Source of the DNA: Chitinophaga arvensicola
Lineage (GTDB): Bacteria; Bacteroidota; Bacteroidia; Chitinophagales; Chitinophagaceae
Reading direction: 5' to 3'
Assembly (NCBI RefSeq): GCF_900110835.1
Contig: NZ_FOJG01000002.1
Coordinates: 2,882,556 to 2,946,555, forward strand
Length of the DNA stretch: 64,000 nt
The notes beneath the pieces were generated by a model that worked only from the letters and a program-made list of their open reading frames with translations, ran no database searches and was not told the origin of the DNA. Positions 28,377 through 36,767 of the stretch are shown here, one piece after another; within the stretch, counting starts at the first letter, position 1, and each line of letters opens with the position of its first letter. Both the position numbers and the translations under genes were made by a program.

Positions 28377-29264
28377 ATGAAACTGCATATAATTTCCGGC
28401 ATCTTCCTCCTGTTACTCATAGGAGGCGCCTGCAAAAAAGAAACGGTGAATCTCACTACACCACCGGTAGGGCTGGGAGGAGATTCTACCGGCATTACAC
28501 CGGAGGATGTTTTTATCCACGACAGCCTGATGGTGCCCTATAACATCGCGGTATACTATAAATGGTTGCCAGGCCAGCTGGATTTTCCTTACGCCATTGC
28601 ACCACCAAAGGCAGAAAAAGTGATCCCGCTGCTGAAAGCACTGCTCGCAGTTACCTTCAGGCCATATAACGAGCAAACCGGCAGCATCCTTTTCCTGCAA
28701 AAGTATATTCCGAAAACGCTGAAACTGGCCGGCACAGGGCAATATGAAAGCAACGGATCTATTATACTCGGACAGGCAGAGGGAGGTACTTCCATGACTT
28801 TGTATGAACTCAACAATTTCACCAAGGCTGCCGCTGATTCCAATACGTTTAAAAGAATCGGACACACCATGCATCATGAATTCGGGCATATCCTGAATCA
28901 GAATATCCTGGTGCCTTCTTCCTTTAAAATGATCACCCCTGCCTATTCCGGCAACTGGTACAACATTTCAGACAGAGAAGCCAGGATGAAAGGATTTATT
29001 ACTTCCTACGCCTCCTCCGATCCGAAAGAAGATTTCGTGGAAATGGTGGCCACGATGCTGATAGGCGCTGATAACGGGAATGCCGGTTATGATGACTATG
29101 AAAAGATACTGGAAGACCAGACCGATGGTCCCGGCACACCAGCATACGATGCGCTTAAGGCCAAAGAAGCGGCTGTAGTAGACTATTACGCCCGGTCATG
29201 GTCGATCGACTTTTACGCATTGCAGCGGAAATGCCGTCGCGCACTGGCAGCCTTTTATCAATAA
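28377..29264 (+). CDS. Putative zinc-binding metallopeptidase lipoprotein (Mx1 type)
   Basis: The product has 295 residues; the lipobox GGAC ends the signal peptide at Cys19. A zinc site HEFGH (HExxH, residues 167-171) lies in GHTMHHEFGHILNQN, and an acidic segment KEDFVEMVATMLIG about 50 residues downstream may supply the third ligand. The layout matches the Mx1 family of putative zinc peptidases, which are regularly encoded beside SusC/SusD genes in Bacteroidota and, to my knowledge, have no established substrate. As a lipoprotein it could trim a peptide or protein ligand at the cell surface, or act as a zinc-dependent binding protein. It is gene 3 of a five-gene operon. Confidence 0.85.
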   Translation: MKLHIISGIFLLLLIGGACKKETVNLTTPPVGLGGDSTGITPEDVFIHDSLMVPYNIAVYYKWLPGQLDFPYAIAPPKAEKVIPLLKALLAVTFRPYNEQTGSILFLQKYIPKTLKLAGTGQYESNGSIILGQAEGGTSMTLYELNNFTKAAADSNTFKRIGHTMHHEFGHILNQNILVPSSFKMITPAYSGNWYNISDREARMKGFITSYASSDPKEDFVEMVATMLIGADNGNAGYDDYEKILEDQTDGPGTPAYDALKAKEAAVVDYYARSWSIDFYALQRKCRRALAAFYQ

Positions 29265-29290
29265 TTGTTTTTCACGCTGAACTATTTTTT

Positions 29291-30676
29291 ATGAAAAAGA
29301 TATGGATATATCTCCTGGGAGCCACGGTACTTTTTACCGGATGCAGCAGGAAATCAGACCTGAATATAGACGGCACTCCTACCGATGTGAGACTGGCACA
29401 GGCTTTGGCCACGTACCAGCAAAAGCTCACAGAGGCGCCTTATGGCTGGGTGTTCACAGAATATACCAATGGTACTTCTACCAACGGGGGCGTTACCCGC
29501 AATGGTCCGAAGGCCATCTTTACCTACTACATGAAATTCGGAAAGGATGAACAGGTATCCATGATATCCGACTTCAACCCCACCGCCGCATTGGTGTTCA
29601 ACAATTCGGGATACCGGGTAAAAGCCGTGCAACGGCCCACCCTGATCTTTGATACATATAGCTACATCCATCTGCCCTGCGATCCGGATGCCAGTGTTTC
29701 CCACAGTCCATATGGTAATGGATTCAACTGGGGCACCGACTTCGAATTTGCTTTTGCAGACAACATCCCGGCAGCAGAACTGGGTGATACCATCCGGCTC
29801 ACCGGCAACCTGAACAATGCCACCGGTATCCTGGTGAAAGCCACACAGGCGCAACAGCAAACTTTTACCGCGAACGGTATTGGTGGCTACACTGCTTTCA
29901 ACCAGATCCTCAACTATTTCAAACGGGTAGCTGTAGGCGGCACTACACTGGAAATAACACCCGGCGTTGGCGGCAGATCATTTGACCTGAAAACAACCGG
30001 CAGCCAGACGATTACCAATGTGGGTGTACAATACACAGCCACCAGCATTCTCCTGGAAAGTCCGGTGACCGTAGGCAGCGTATCCATCAAAAGTTTCGAC
30101 AACCTGATCTGGAATGGCGGTACAGGTACCATCAGTGCCAGCATCAATGGCAATACACCGGTGACTATTACTCCCGCACTTGCGCCACTCACTCCCGAAC
30201 CCGATGTAGCGCTTAACTTTTACATTGCAGGATTGGATGGCGCCTGGCTGGCAGGTCCTGGCTTTCATGTAAGAGGAGTGGATGATGCTTATAATCTGTT
30301 AAAACTGCCTTATCCCGGAGGTACCTATTTAGCCATGGTATATTTACCAGGTAGGGTAAACGGCGGCGACCTGGATGTGTTATCTCCTTATTTCACGGGC
30401 CTCGATGATGGTTATCCTTACGTGTATGCCGGAGGCATAGCCCAACCCGGCATCACCCAGGGCAGACTTACATTCCGGATGCTGAATGGTGGCGACCCGG
30501 TGGTAAACCCGCCAGCACTAATAGCTACCAACCGGATATTCAATTTTGGCAGAACGGCAGCACCATATACCACCCCATCACCCGGCTTCTACATTGTCCG
30601 TAAAGCGGATGGCGTAACATTCGATATGGTCACCGCCGGTGATGCCCTCGGCTGGATATCATGGGCACTGCAATAG
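29291..30676 (+). CDS. DUF4302-type lipoprotein
   Basis: The ATG at 29291 gives 461 residues and a signal peptide ending in VLFTGC (Cys18); the frame extends upstream into the previous gene without a plausible signal. The N-terminal segment RLAQALATYQQKLTEAPYGW, the later FSMISDFNP-like region (QVSMISDFNPTAALVF) and SYIHLPCDPDASVSHSPYGN resemble the DUF4302 family of SusCD-associated lipoproteins. Its function is unknown; it is probably a surface-exposed accessory binding protein. It starts 26 bp after the metallopeptidase gene. Confidence 0.75.
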   Translation: MKKIWIYLLGATVLFTGCSRKSDLNIDGTPTDVRLAQALATYQQKLTEAPYGWVFTEYTNGTSTNGGVTRNGPKAIFTYYMKFGKDEQVSMISDFNPTAALVFNNSGYRVKAVQRPTLIFDTYSYIHLPCDPDASVSHSPYGNGFNWGTDFEFAFADNIPAAELGDTIRLTGNLNNATGILVKATQAQQQTFTANGIGGYTAFNQILNYFKRVAVGGTTLEITPGVGGRSFDLKTTGSQTITNVGVQYTATSILLESPVTVGSVSIKSFDNLIWNGGTGTISASINGNTPVTITPALAPLTPEPDVALNFYIAGLDGAWLAGPGFHVRGVDDAYNLLKLPYPGGTYLAMVYLPGRVNGGDLDVLSPYFTGLDDGYPYVYAGGIAQPGITQGRLTFRMLNGGDPVVNPPALIATNRIFNFGRTAAPYTTPSPGFYIVRKADGVTFDMVTAGDALGWISWALQ

Positions 30677-30699
30677 TTTTACCTTTAAAACACAAACAC

Positions 30700-31098
30700 A
30701 TGAAAAATATCATTCTCATAGCAAGTATTCTGCTGATTGGCAGTTACAGCGTATGCGCACAACAAGGCCCCTCCAGGGCACAGGTGGTAAAAGCAGGCGC
30801 CGATAAATCACTGGCAGCAAAAGATTACAGCCGCATTTTCTTACCCAATATCGGTGTGTCCGACGCACAAAAATCACAGGTCAATAAACTGATCCTGGAA
30901 CTGTTTGATGCCAAAAGAGCGCTGCATGCACAGGACCGGAAAAATCCCGGCGTGTATGCACAACAGCAACCCGGTCTCTTTAATACTTTCAAAACAAAAC
31001 TGACCGGCGTGCTCAATGCCCAGCAGATGAGTACTTTCCTGGCTTCCAAACCGGCAACGGATGATAAAGCCAATATGCTGAGTTCCATCTTCTATTAA
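30700..31098 (+). CDS. Small exported helical protein
   Basis: The ATG at 30700 gives 132 residues. The signal peptide ends near residue 19 (IGSYSVCAQ). The mature part is helical and charged, with NIGVSDAQKSQVNKLILELF and LTGVLNAQQMSTFLA. These two segments faintly resemble the LTxxQ-type repeats of Spy/CpxP-like periplasmic chaperones, but the match is weak. It is the last gene of the SusC/SusD/metallopeptidase operon, 23 bp after the DUF4302 gene and before a strong terminator. The role is unknown. Confidence 0.75.
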   Translation: MKNIILIASILLIGSYSVCAQQGPSRAQVVKAGADKSLAAKDYSRIFLPNIGVSDAQKSQVNKLILELFDAKRALHAQDRKNPGVYAQQQPGLFNTFKTKLTGVLNAQQMSTFLASKPATDDKANMLSSIFY

Positions 31099-31113
31099 AC
31101 ACAGCGATAAAAT

Positions 31114-31159
31114 AAAAGAGCAGGGACGAAGGGCAATTGCCTTTCGTCCCTGCTCTTTT
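31114..31159. terminator. Strong bidirectional terminator
   Basis: The perfect 17-bp arms AAAAGAGCAGGGACGAA (31114-31130) and TTCGTCCCTGCTCTTTT (31143-31159) extend inward as a shorter GGC/GCC stem. A-runs and T-runs at the stem ends suit both strands. It lies between the end of the plus-strand SusCD operon (31098) and the end of the minus-strand HxlR gene (31177). Confidence 0.85.
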
Positions 31160-31176
31160 AAAGAAGTCCGGCACTC

Positions 31177-31533
31177 CTATTCGGAATTCTTCTTTCCAAT
31201 AATTTCCTGCCGGTGTAACTCCCCCCATTCCTTCATCGGCTGAAGCACGCTGCCCAATGTTCTGCAATACGGTGTAATGTCATATTCCACTGTCATCGGC
31301 CGGGTATTACGTACCGTCCGGGTCACCAGTTTATTCATCTCCAACTCCTGTAATTCTTTTGAAAGCACCCTCGGAGAAATATTTAATTCCTTCACCAACT
31401 CCCGGAAACGACGCTTTCCTTTTTTATAAAATGTTAAAAGTAGAATCAGTTTCCACTTTCCGCTGATGATTTCCAAAGTATCTCTTACAGCCATGCCAGC
31501 CGATTTACACTCTTTTTCGTTTAAATGTTCCAT
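31177..31533 (-). CDS. HxlR-family transcriptional regulator
   Basis: The product has 118 residues. It is a single winged-helix domain with the typical HxlR pattern: Cys9 near the N-terminus, LEIISGKWKLILLLTFYKKG, RFRELVKELNISPRVLSKEL and LVTRTVRNTRPMTVEYDIT. Members of this family often sense reactive electrophiles or disulfide stress through the N-terminal Cys and repress nearby or divergent genes. The divergent neighbour is lptD, an essential-type envelope gene, so its target may be itself or a distant gene. A 12-bp palindrome lies at 31549-31560 in its 5' region. Confidence 0.9.
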   Translation of the reverse strand: MEHLNEKECKSAGMAVRDTLEIISGKWKLILLLTFYKKGKRRFRELVKELNISPRVLSKELQELEMNKLVTRTVRNTRPMTVEYDITPYCRTLGSVLQPMKEWGELHRQEIIGKKNSE

Positions 31534-31548
31534 TGCAGTATCCTTTTA

Positions 31549-31574
31549 GTAACTGGTTACACAAGACAAACATA
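31549..31574 (-). promoter_or_regulatory. Possible HxlR promoter with overlapping palindrome
   Basis: On the minus strand TATGTTTG (31574 to 31567) fits the Bacteroidota -7 box TAnnTTTG. Just downstream lies the perfect inverted repeat GTAACTGGTTAC (31549-31560), near the expected transcript start. This is a reasonable autoregulatory operator. No -33 TTTG was found at the usual distance. Confidence 0.35.
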
Positions 31575-31621
31575 ATTATTCCGGTACTATTTTCGCTTAA
31601 CGGAGCCATCCAATTGCATAC

Positions 31622-34240
31622 ATGAAAATTATTTTTTGCCAGCTTCTTTCAGTTTTACTGATTGCCTTTGTTCTTATTGCCGCAGGCGTACCACATCACG
31701 CTGGCTTCGTTTTTATAAAAAGAGGGACCCGCGACAGTCTCCCTGCCGACACCATTCCTTTATCAAAGGATAGCCTCGACGCACCCATTCACTATAAGGC
31801 GAAAGACTCCCTCATCATGCAGGTGCAGAAAAAACGTTTACTCCTCTACGGTAGTGCGGAAACCAAATATAAGGAAACCAATATCACCGCAGAAAGGATC
31901 ACCATGGACCAGGAAACCGGCATCGTGGAAGCTACCAAAGTAACGGATACCTCCGGCAAAGCCATCGGCCGCCCGGTAATGACCGACAACGGCCAGAGCT
32001 TCGAGTCCGATACCATGCAGTTCAACATCACCACCCGCAAAGCAAAAATTTATCATACCCGCTCCACCTACGGAGAGGCTTTCATCGGCAGCCAGCAGTC
32101 CAAACGGATGGCCGACAATACCATCTTCGGTTTTAAAAATACCTTTACCACCTGCGACCTGGATACCCCACACTTCCAGTTCCGCGCAAAAAGAGTAAAA
32201 ATTATTCCCGACAAACTGGTCATCTCCGGCCCTGCCAACCTGGAAATTGAAGGCATTCCCACGCCGCTGTTTATCCCCTTCGCCATTTTCCCCATCACAC
32301 AGGGACAACGCTCCGGCATCCTGTCTCCGCAGTATGTGGTAAACCAGCAAAAAGGGATCGGACTGGAAAACGGCGGCTACTATATTGGCCTGGGCGATAA
32401 CTTTGACCTCACCATGCGCGGAGATGTATACTCCTACGGAAGCTGGAGCCTCACCGCCAGTCCCACTTACCGGAAACGGTATAAATACAATGGCGGTCTT
32501 AATCTCAGCTTCGCCAACACCCGCTTTGGCGACCCCTCCGTGAAATCGGAGTTCAGTACCTCCAAAGATTTCCGCGTTACCTGGAATCATAGCATGGACA
32601 GCAAAGCCCGGCCCGGTGTGAATTTCGGCGCTGCGGTGAACTTTGGTACTTCTTCCTACAATAAATACAACGTGTATGATTACAATACCCGTGTCAATAA
32701 TAATATCGGATCCTCCGTCACGTTCTCCAAAACCTGGCAGGGAAAGCCCTATAACCTCACCATGGGACTAAACCATTCACAGAACCTCAGCACCCGGGAT
32801 GTATCCATTTCCTTCCCGGATGCCACATTCACCGTGAATACCATCTACCCTTTCCAGCCAAAGGAAATGGTAGGCACCCCCAAATGGTATGAGAAAATAG
32901 GTATTTCGTACAACACCATCCTGCGCAACCAGGCGAATTTCAAGGATTCTCTCTTCGGTAAACAGGCCATGTTCGACGCCATGCAAACCGGTATGCAGCA
33001 CAACATCCCGATCTCGTTTTCTATACCGGTATTTAAAACGTTTACCCTGTCGCCGGGAATCAACTATACCGAATACTGGTATACCAAACAATTCAACCGC
33101 AAATGGGATCCTAATAAACCCAACCTGGGCACGGGTACCAAAGGCGCCATCGATACCTCTTACCAGGCCGGCCTGTTTGCCGCCCGCGATATCAGCGCCA
33201 GCATGTCGCTGTCTACCGCCCTGTATGGTATGTACCAGTTCAGTAAAACATCGAAGATCAAAGCCATCCGCCACGTGATGCGGCCTACACTAAGCGCCAG
33301 CTACCGCCCGGACCTGAACAGCAAGAACTATTATGAACTGCAATACAACAAGGAAGGCGATAAGCAAATGGTATCCAGATTCGATGGAGCGATTATCGGC
33401 GTACCATCTCCCGGTGCTTTCGGAGGACTGAACTTCGGGCTGGACAATAACCTGGAGATGAAGGTATTTTCTAAAAAAGATACGACCGGCAATCATGAGA
33501 AAAAGATAAAACTGCTGGATGGTTTCGGGATCAATGGCAGCTATAACCTGGTGGCAGATTCGTTTAAACTGTCTACCTTCAGTTTGTATGCCCGCACCAA
33601 CCTGTTCGACAAACTGAACATCTCCGCCAGCGGCAATCTCGATCCTTACCAGGTAGACAGCCGTGGCCGGCGCCTGGATAAATACGTATGGCAGCAAGGT
33701 AAACTGAGCCTGGGCCGCCTCACCAATGCCAGCATTTCCCTCAGTACCTCTTTCCAGTCGAAAGATAAAAAGAGTGTAGCCAAGGAAGCAAAAATTGATT
33801 CTTCCCTGAACGTACAGGGCGGCGATGCCGCCTTTGCAGCCCAACAGCGGCAGTTGGCACAGGTACGCAATAACCCGGGCGAATACGTGGATTTTGATAT
33901 CCCCTGGCGCATCGATCTCTCGTATAGCCTTTCCTACACCAATACTATCATCCCCGATTCCGGCGGGGTGGTAAAACGGGTAACGCAATATGTCAGCTTC
34001 AACGGCGATTTCAGTCTCACGCCAAAATGGAAGATCGGTTTAAACAGCGGTTTCGATTTCACCAACATGCAGATCGCCTATACCAATATGTATATCTCGC
34101 GCGACCTGCACGATTTCAATCTCTCCATTAACCTGATCCCCTTTGGTACTTTCCGGCAGTTTAGTTTTACGATCAGCGCCAAAGCCGGTCTGTTAAAGGA
34201 CCTGCGGCTCAACCGAACGAAGCAGTTCTATGATCTGTAG
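31622..34240 (+). CDS. lptD: LPS-assembly protein LptD-like
   Basis: The product has 872 residues with an N-terminal signal segment. An OstA-like beta-jellyroll covers about 50-200, with repeated turns such as YGSAETKYKETNITAERITM and NGQSFESDTMQFNITTRKAK. A beta-barrel region follows and begins at IEGIPTPLFIPFAIFPITQG, a motif seen in Bacteroidota LptD proteins. LptD with LptE inserts lipopolysaccharide into the outer leaflet of the outer membrane. The protein is somewhat larger than E. coli LptD, as is usual in this phylum. Its stop codon directly abuts the stop codon of the opposing MocR gene (TAG then CTA at 34238-34243). Confidence 0.85.
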   Translation: MKIIFCQLLSVLLIAFVLIAAGVPHHAGFVFIKRGTRDSLPADTIPLSKDSLDAPIHYKAKDSLIMQVQKKRLLLYGSAETKYKETNITAERITMDQETGIVEATKVTDTSGKAIGRPVMTDNGQSFESDTMQFNITTRKAKIYHTRSTYGEAFIGSQQSKRMADNTIFGFKNTFTTCDLDTPHFQFRAKRVKIIPDKLVISGPANLEIEGIPTPLFIPFAIFPITQGQRSGILSPQYVVNQQKGIGLENGGYYIGLGDNFDLTMRGDVYSYGSWSLTASPTYRKRYKYNGGLNLSFANTRFGDPSVKSEFSTSKDFRVTWNHSMDSKARPGVNFGAAVNFGTSSYNKYNVYDYNTRVNNNIGSSVTFSKTWQGKPYNLTMGLNHSQNLSTRDVSISFPDATFTVNTIYPFQPKEMVGTPKWYEKIGISYNTILRNQANFKDSLFGKQAMFDAMQTGMQHNIPISFSIPVFKTFTLSPGINYTEYWYTKQFNRKWDPNKPNLGTGTKGAIDTSYQAGLFAARDISASMSLSTALYGMYQFSKTSKIKAIRHVMRPTLSASYRPDLNSKNYYELQYNKEGDKQMVSRFDGAIIGVPSPGAFGGLNFGLDNNLEMKVFSKKDTTGNHEKKIKLLDGFGINGSYNLVADSFKLSTFSLYARTNLFDKLNISASGNLDPYQVDSRGRRLDKYVWQQGKLSLGRLTNASISLSTSFQSKDKKSVAKEAKIDSSLNVQGGDAAFAAQQRQLAQVRNNPGEYVDFDIPWRIDLSYSLSYTNTIIPDSGGVVKRVTQYVSFNGDFSLTPKWKIGLNSGFDFTNMQIAYTNMYISRDLHDFNLSINLIPFGTFRQFSFTISAKAGLLKDLRLNRTKQFYDL

Positions 34241-35710
34241 CTACCATTGCTGTAATACTTTTTCCAGTATAGCCACCACGGATGCTATTTCTTTATTGTT
34301 AAGCGAAGCAAAACCAAAGCGTAGTGCATTCTGCGATGGTGTACCATAGTGGTACTGTTCCCCGCTGCTCATACGCAACCCGAGGGCAGCCGCTTTCTGA
34401 GAGACCTGCTGCAAAGGATACTTTTTTGAAAAGCGCAACCAGATCGCCATTCCACCGGCAGGTACCGTAAACTGTACTGCGTCGCCCAGTTTCTTTTTCA
34501 GGAGCAGACAAAGCAGATCCCGTCTCTCTTTATACACCTTATTCGATTTCTTCAGGTGCCGGTCGATGGTACCATCTGCCAGCAGATTAGCCAGCGCCTG
34601 TTCAGAAAGATTATCGCCCCGCAGGTCCATCAGGCGGCGCAGGTTGGCCGCTTCACTGATAAAATCCGCCGGCCCGATCATAAATCCGATCCGGATGGAA
34701 AGTCCCAGTGATTTGGTAAATGAACCGATATAAATCACATTGCCCCCGTGGTCTGCACTGGCCAATGGCAATATAGGCGCAGAACTATAATGAAAATCAT
34801 AATCGTAGTCATCTTCTATCACGGGCAATTTATGTTTGCGGATCACCTCCAGCAGCTTCATCCTGCGGGCAGCGCTCAGGGTCACCGTGGTGGGGTGATG
34901 ATGATGCGTAACGAGGTAGAGCATTTTTATTTTCCGCTGACTGCATAGTTGTTCAATCGCATCCACGTCGATCCCTTCTTCATCCACCGGCACGCGGAGC
35001 AGGCGGGCGCCCAGCTGCTCAAAACAGAGATCCGCAAAAAAGTAATCAGGACTCCCCACAATTACCAGGTCATCTTTTTTTATCAGGAGTGCCGCAGCCA
35101 GGTAGATGGCCATTTGTGCGCCCCGGGTAATCATGATATGTGGCAGTTGCAGGTTGAGGCCCCGGGTGTTGGACAGGTATTCCATCATTTGCCTGCGCAG
35201 GGCTTCGCTACCAGTAGCGTTACCATACATCAGCAGTTTATGATAACGCGGACTTTCAATCAGGGAGCGGCACTCTTTTACCCAGTCGGCAAGAGGGGCC
35301 AGTCGTGCGTCCGGGAAACCGTCATTCACCACTAATGCATTGCCTGCGGGCACACCGGGCATAAATGGCGCTACCGGGATATGATGAAACGAAAACGCGG
35401 ACTCTTCTCCATACGCGGAAGCAGCTCCCCGGAAGGTCCGGGGCCGGATCACCGGCAGATTATCCGCCACCATCACTCCCTTGCGGGGTACGGCTACCAG
35501 CCAGTCCTGGCTGATCAGTTCTTCATATGCCGCAATCACCGTTTTACGGTGCAGGGTGAGCGTTTCCGCCAGCACCCGGCTGCCTGGCAGGTATAGCCCC
35601 GGCTTGAGGATACCTTCCTGGATTAACCCGATAAGCCGGTTGGCAATTTGCTGATATACCGGCAGCTTCAGCGTTTTGTCCGTTTGTATGAGTGTTTTAA
35701 ATGGCAGCAT
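34241..35710 (-). CDS. MocR/PdxR-type regulator (GntR domain fused to aminotransferase-like domain)
   Basis: The product has 489 residues. A GntR winged helix covers about 10-80 (LPVYQQIANRLIGLIQEGIL, PGSRVLAETLTLHRKTVIAA). A class I aminotransferase-like domain spans about 120-489 with VIEDDYDYDF and the PLP lysine about K333 in GSFTKSLGLSIRIG. MocR proteins use PLP or a PLP adduct as effector and often activate a divergent operon. Here the divergent genes encode a CMD/AhpD-like protein and a GNAT acetyltransferase. Three copies of a CTGGACTAC-like box lie in the 91-bp intergenic space. It could regulate vitamin B6 or amine metabolism, but no pdx gene is present. Confidence 0.92.
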   Translation of the reverse strand: MLPFKTLIQTDKTLKLPVYQQIANRLIGLIQEGILKPGLYLPGSRVLAETLTLHRKTVIAAYEELISQDWLVAVPRKGVMVADNLPVIRPRTFRGAASAYGEESAFSFHHIPVAPFMPGVPAGNALVVNDGFPDARLAPLADWVKECRSLIESPRYHKLLMYGNATGSEALRRQMMEYLSNTRGLNLQLPHIMITRGAQMAIYLAAALLIKKDDLVIVGSPDYFFADLCFEQLGARLLRVPVDEEGIDVDAIEQLCSQRKIKMLYLVTHHHHPTTVTLSAARRMKLLEVIRKHKLPVIEDDYDYDFHYSSAPILPLASADHGGNVIYIGSFTKSLGLSIRIGFMIGPADFISEAANLRRLMDLRGDNLSEQALANLLADGTIDRHLKKSNKVYKERRDLLCLLLKKKLGDAVQFTVPAGGMAIWLRFSKKYPLQQVSQKAAALGLRMSSGEQYHYGTPSQNALRFGFASLNNKEIASVVAILEKVLQQW

Positions 35711-35770
35711 CTGGACTACTTAATGATTACAAAGTGGACTACTAAGGTACTCCAGATACAGGTAACTTTG
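35711..35770 (+). promoter_or_regulatory. Putative MocR operator and promoter of the CMD/GNAT genes
   Basis: Two direct copies, CTGGACTAC (35711-35719) and GTGGACTAC (35734-35742), are 23 bp apart, about two helical turns. An inverted copy follows: GTACTCCAG (35747-35755), the complement of CTGGAGTAC. The -7 box TAACTTTG lies at 35763-35770, just downstream. Direct repeats plus an inverted half-site are a known arrangement for MocR regulators such as GabR and PdxR. Confidence 0.55.
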
Positions 35771-35801
35771 TAAGATCATTTTTAATACAAATCAATTGAC
35801 A

Positions 35802-36242
35802 ATGACTACGAGATTTTTGATGAACCAGGTTGATCCCGCTGCTTATTCCGCGATGCTGGGATTAGAAAAATACTTATCCGGCACCGGTATCTCCCCCCTG
35901 CACCACGAACTGATCAAAGTACGCGCGTCCCAGCTGAATGGCTGTGCCTTTTGCGTCAATAAACATAGCAGCGATGCATTGAAGCTGGGCGAAACCACCC
36001 AGCGCTTACTGTTGCTCCCGGTGTGGAGAGAATCCCCGCAGTTCAGCGAAGAAGAAAGAATTATCCTGGCCATGACGGAAGAAATTACATTTATCAGTCA
36101 GCATGGCCTTACCGATGAAACATATGATAAAGCGGTGGCAGCATTCGGGATACCCCGCACTGCAGAGCTGATCATGGCCATCAATATTATCAATGCCTGG
36201 AACCGCATCGGCGTATCTACCCGTCGTATTCCCGGTCAGTAA
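35802..36242 (+). CDS. Carboxymuconolactone decarboxylase/AhpD-like protein
   Basis: The ATG at 35802 gives 146 residues; an in-frame TTG two codons upstream is less likely. The AhpD-type motif CAFCVNKH (Cys48, Cys51, His55) follows HHELIKVRASQLNG, and the downstream part NAWNRIGVSTR also fits the family. Members are small helical oligomers, some acting as alkylhydroperoxidases through the CxxC pair. It is the first gene after the MocR regulator and probably shares a transcript with the GNAT gene 21 bp downstream. The substrate is unknown. Confidence 0.88.
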   Translation: MTTRFLMNQVDPAAYSAMLGLEKYLSGTGISPLHHELIKVRASQLNGCAFCVNKHSSDALKLGETTQRLLLLPVWRESPQFSEEERIILAMTEEITFISQHGLTDETYDKAVAAFGIPRTAELIMAINIINAWNRIGVSTRRIPGQ

Positions 36243-36263
36243 TCACCTACAAAAAACAAAGAT

Positions 36264-36695
36264 ATGCCTACTGTTAAAATCGCTGCCACCGACGAGGAAT
36301 TGCTTGCCTGCAGTGAAGTAATCCTTTTTCTTCGTCCGTTTTTACAAAAAGACGAACTACTGCCGCAGATAAAAGAAATGCAGGCAGAAAAATATGAAAT
36401 CGCGTATATCACGGCGGAAGACGATCCTTCGAAAGTAGTGGCATTTGCAGGCTTCCGTCATATGAACAAGCTATTCACCGGGGTACATATTTATATAGAC
36501 GACCTGGCCTGTTTGCCTGCTTACCAGGGCCGTGGTTATGCCGGCCTGCTGCTCGATCATGTGAAGGCGCTGGCAAAAAGTGAAGGTTTACGTTCTGTGC
36601 AACTGGATTCAGGTCATGCATTGCATCCTGCGCATAAAGTATATCACCGGCAGGGCTATCATATTTCTGCCCATCATTTTACACAACCGCTGTAG
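36264..36695 (+). CDS. GNAT-family N-acetyltransferase
   Basis: The product has 143 residues. The acetyl-CoA binding motif is in LACLPAYQGRGYAGLLLDHV (about 77-96), followed by GLRSVQLDSGH and the C-terminal KVYHRQGYHI typical of the fold. The acceptor is unknown. It follows the CMD/AhpD gene in the operon facing the MocR regulator, an association consistent with detoxification or with modification of a small amine. Confidence 0.85.
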   Translation: MPTVKIAATDEELLACSEVILFLRPFLQKDELLPQIKEMQAEKYEIAYITAEDDPSKVVAFAGFRHMNKLFTGVHIYIDDLACLPAYQGRGYAGLLLDHVKALAKSEGLRSVQLDSGHALHPAHKVYHRQGYHISAHHFTQPL

Positions 36696-36725
36696 TGGTT
36701 ATTATTTTGTAAGATGTTTACCGGC

Positions 36726-36767
36726 AACGGCTATACGTTATCTGCAACCAGGTAACGTATAGCCGTT
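36726..36767. terminator. Bidirectional terminator
   Basis: The perfect 15-bp arms AACGGCTATACGTTA (36726-36740) and TAACGTATAGCCGTT (36753-36767) have a 12-nt loop. It separates the converging GNAT and YceI genes. The right arm overlaps the YceI stop codon (TAA at 36768-36766 on the minus strand). Confidence 0.7.

Noticed and set aside
31838..32590. A 250-codon minus-strand frame within lptD
   Set aside because: It is a shadow of the LptD frame with no independent start region or motif.
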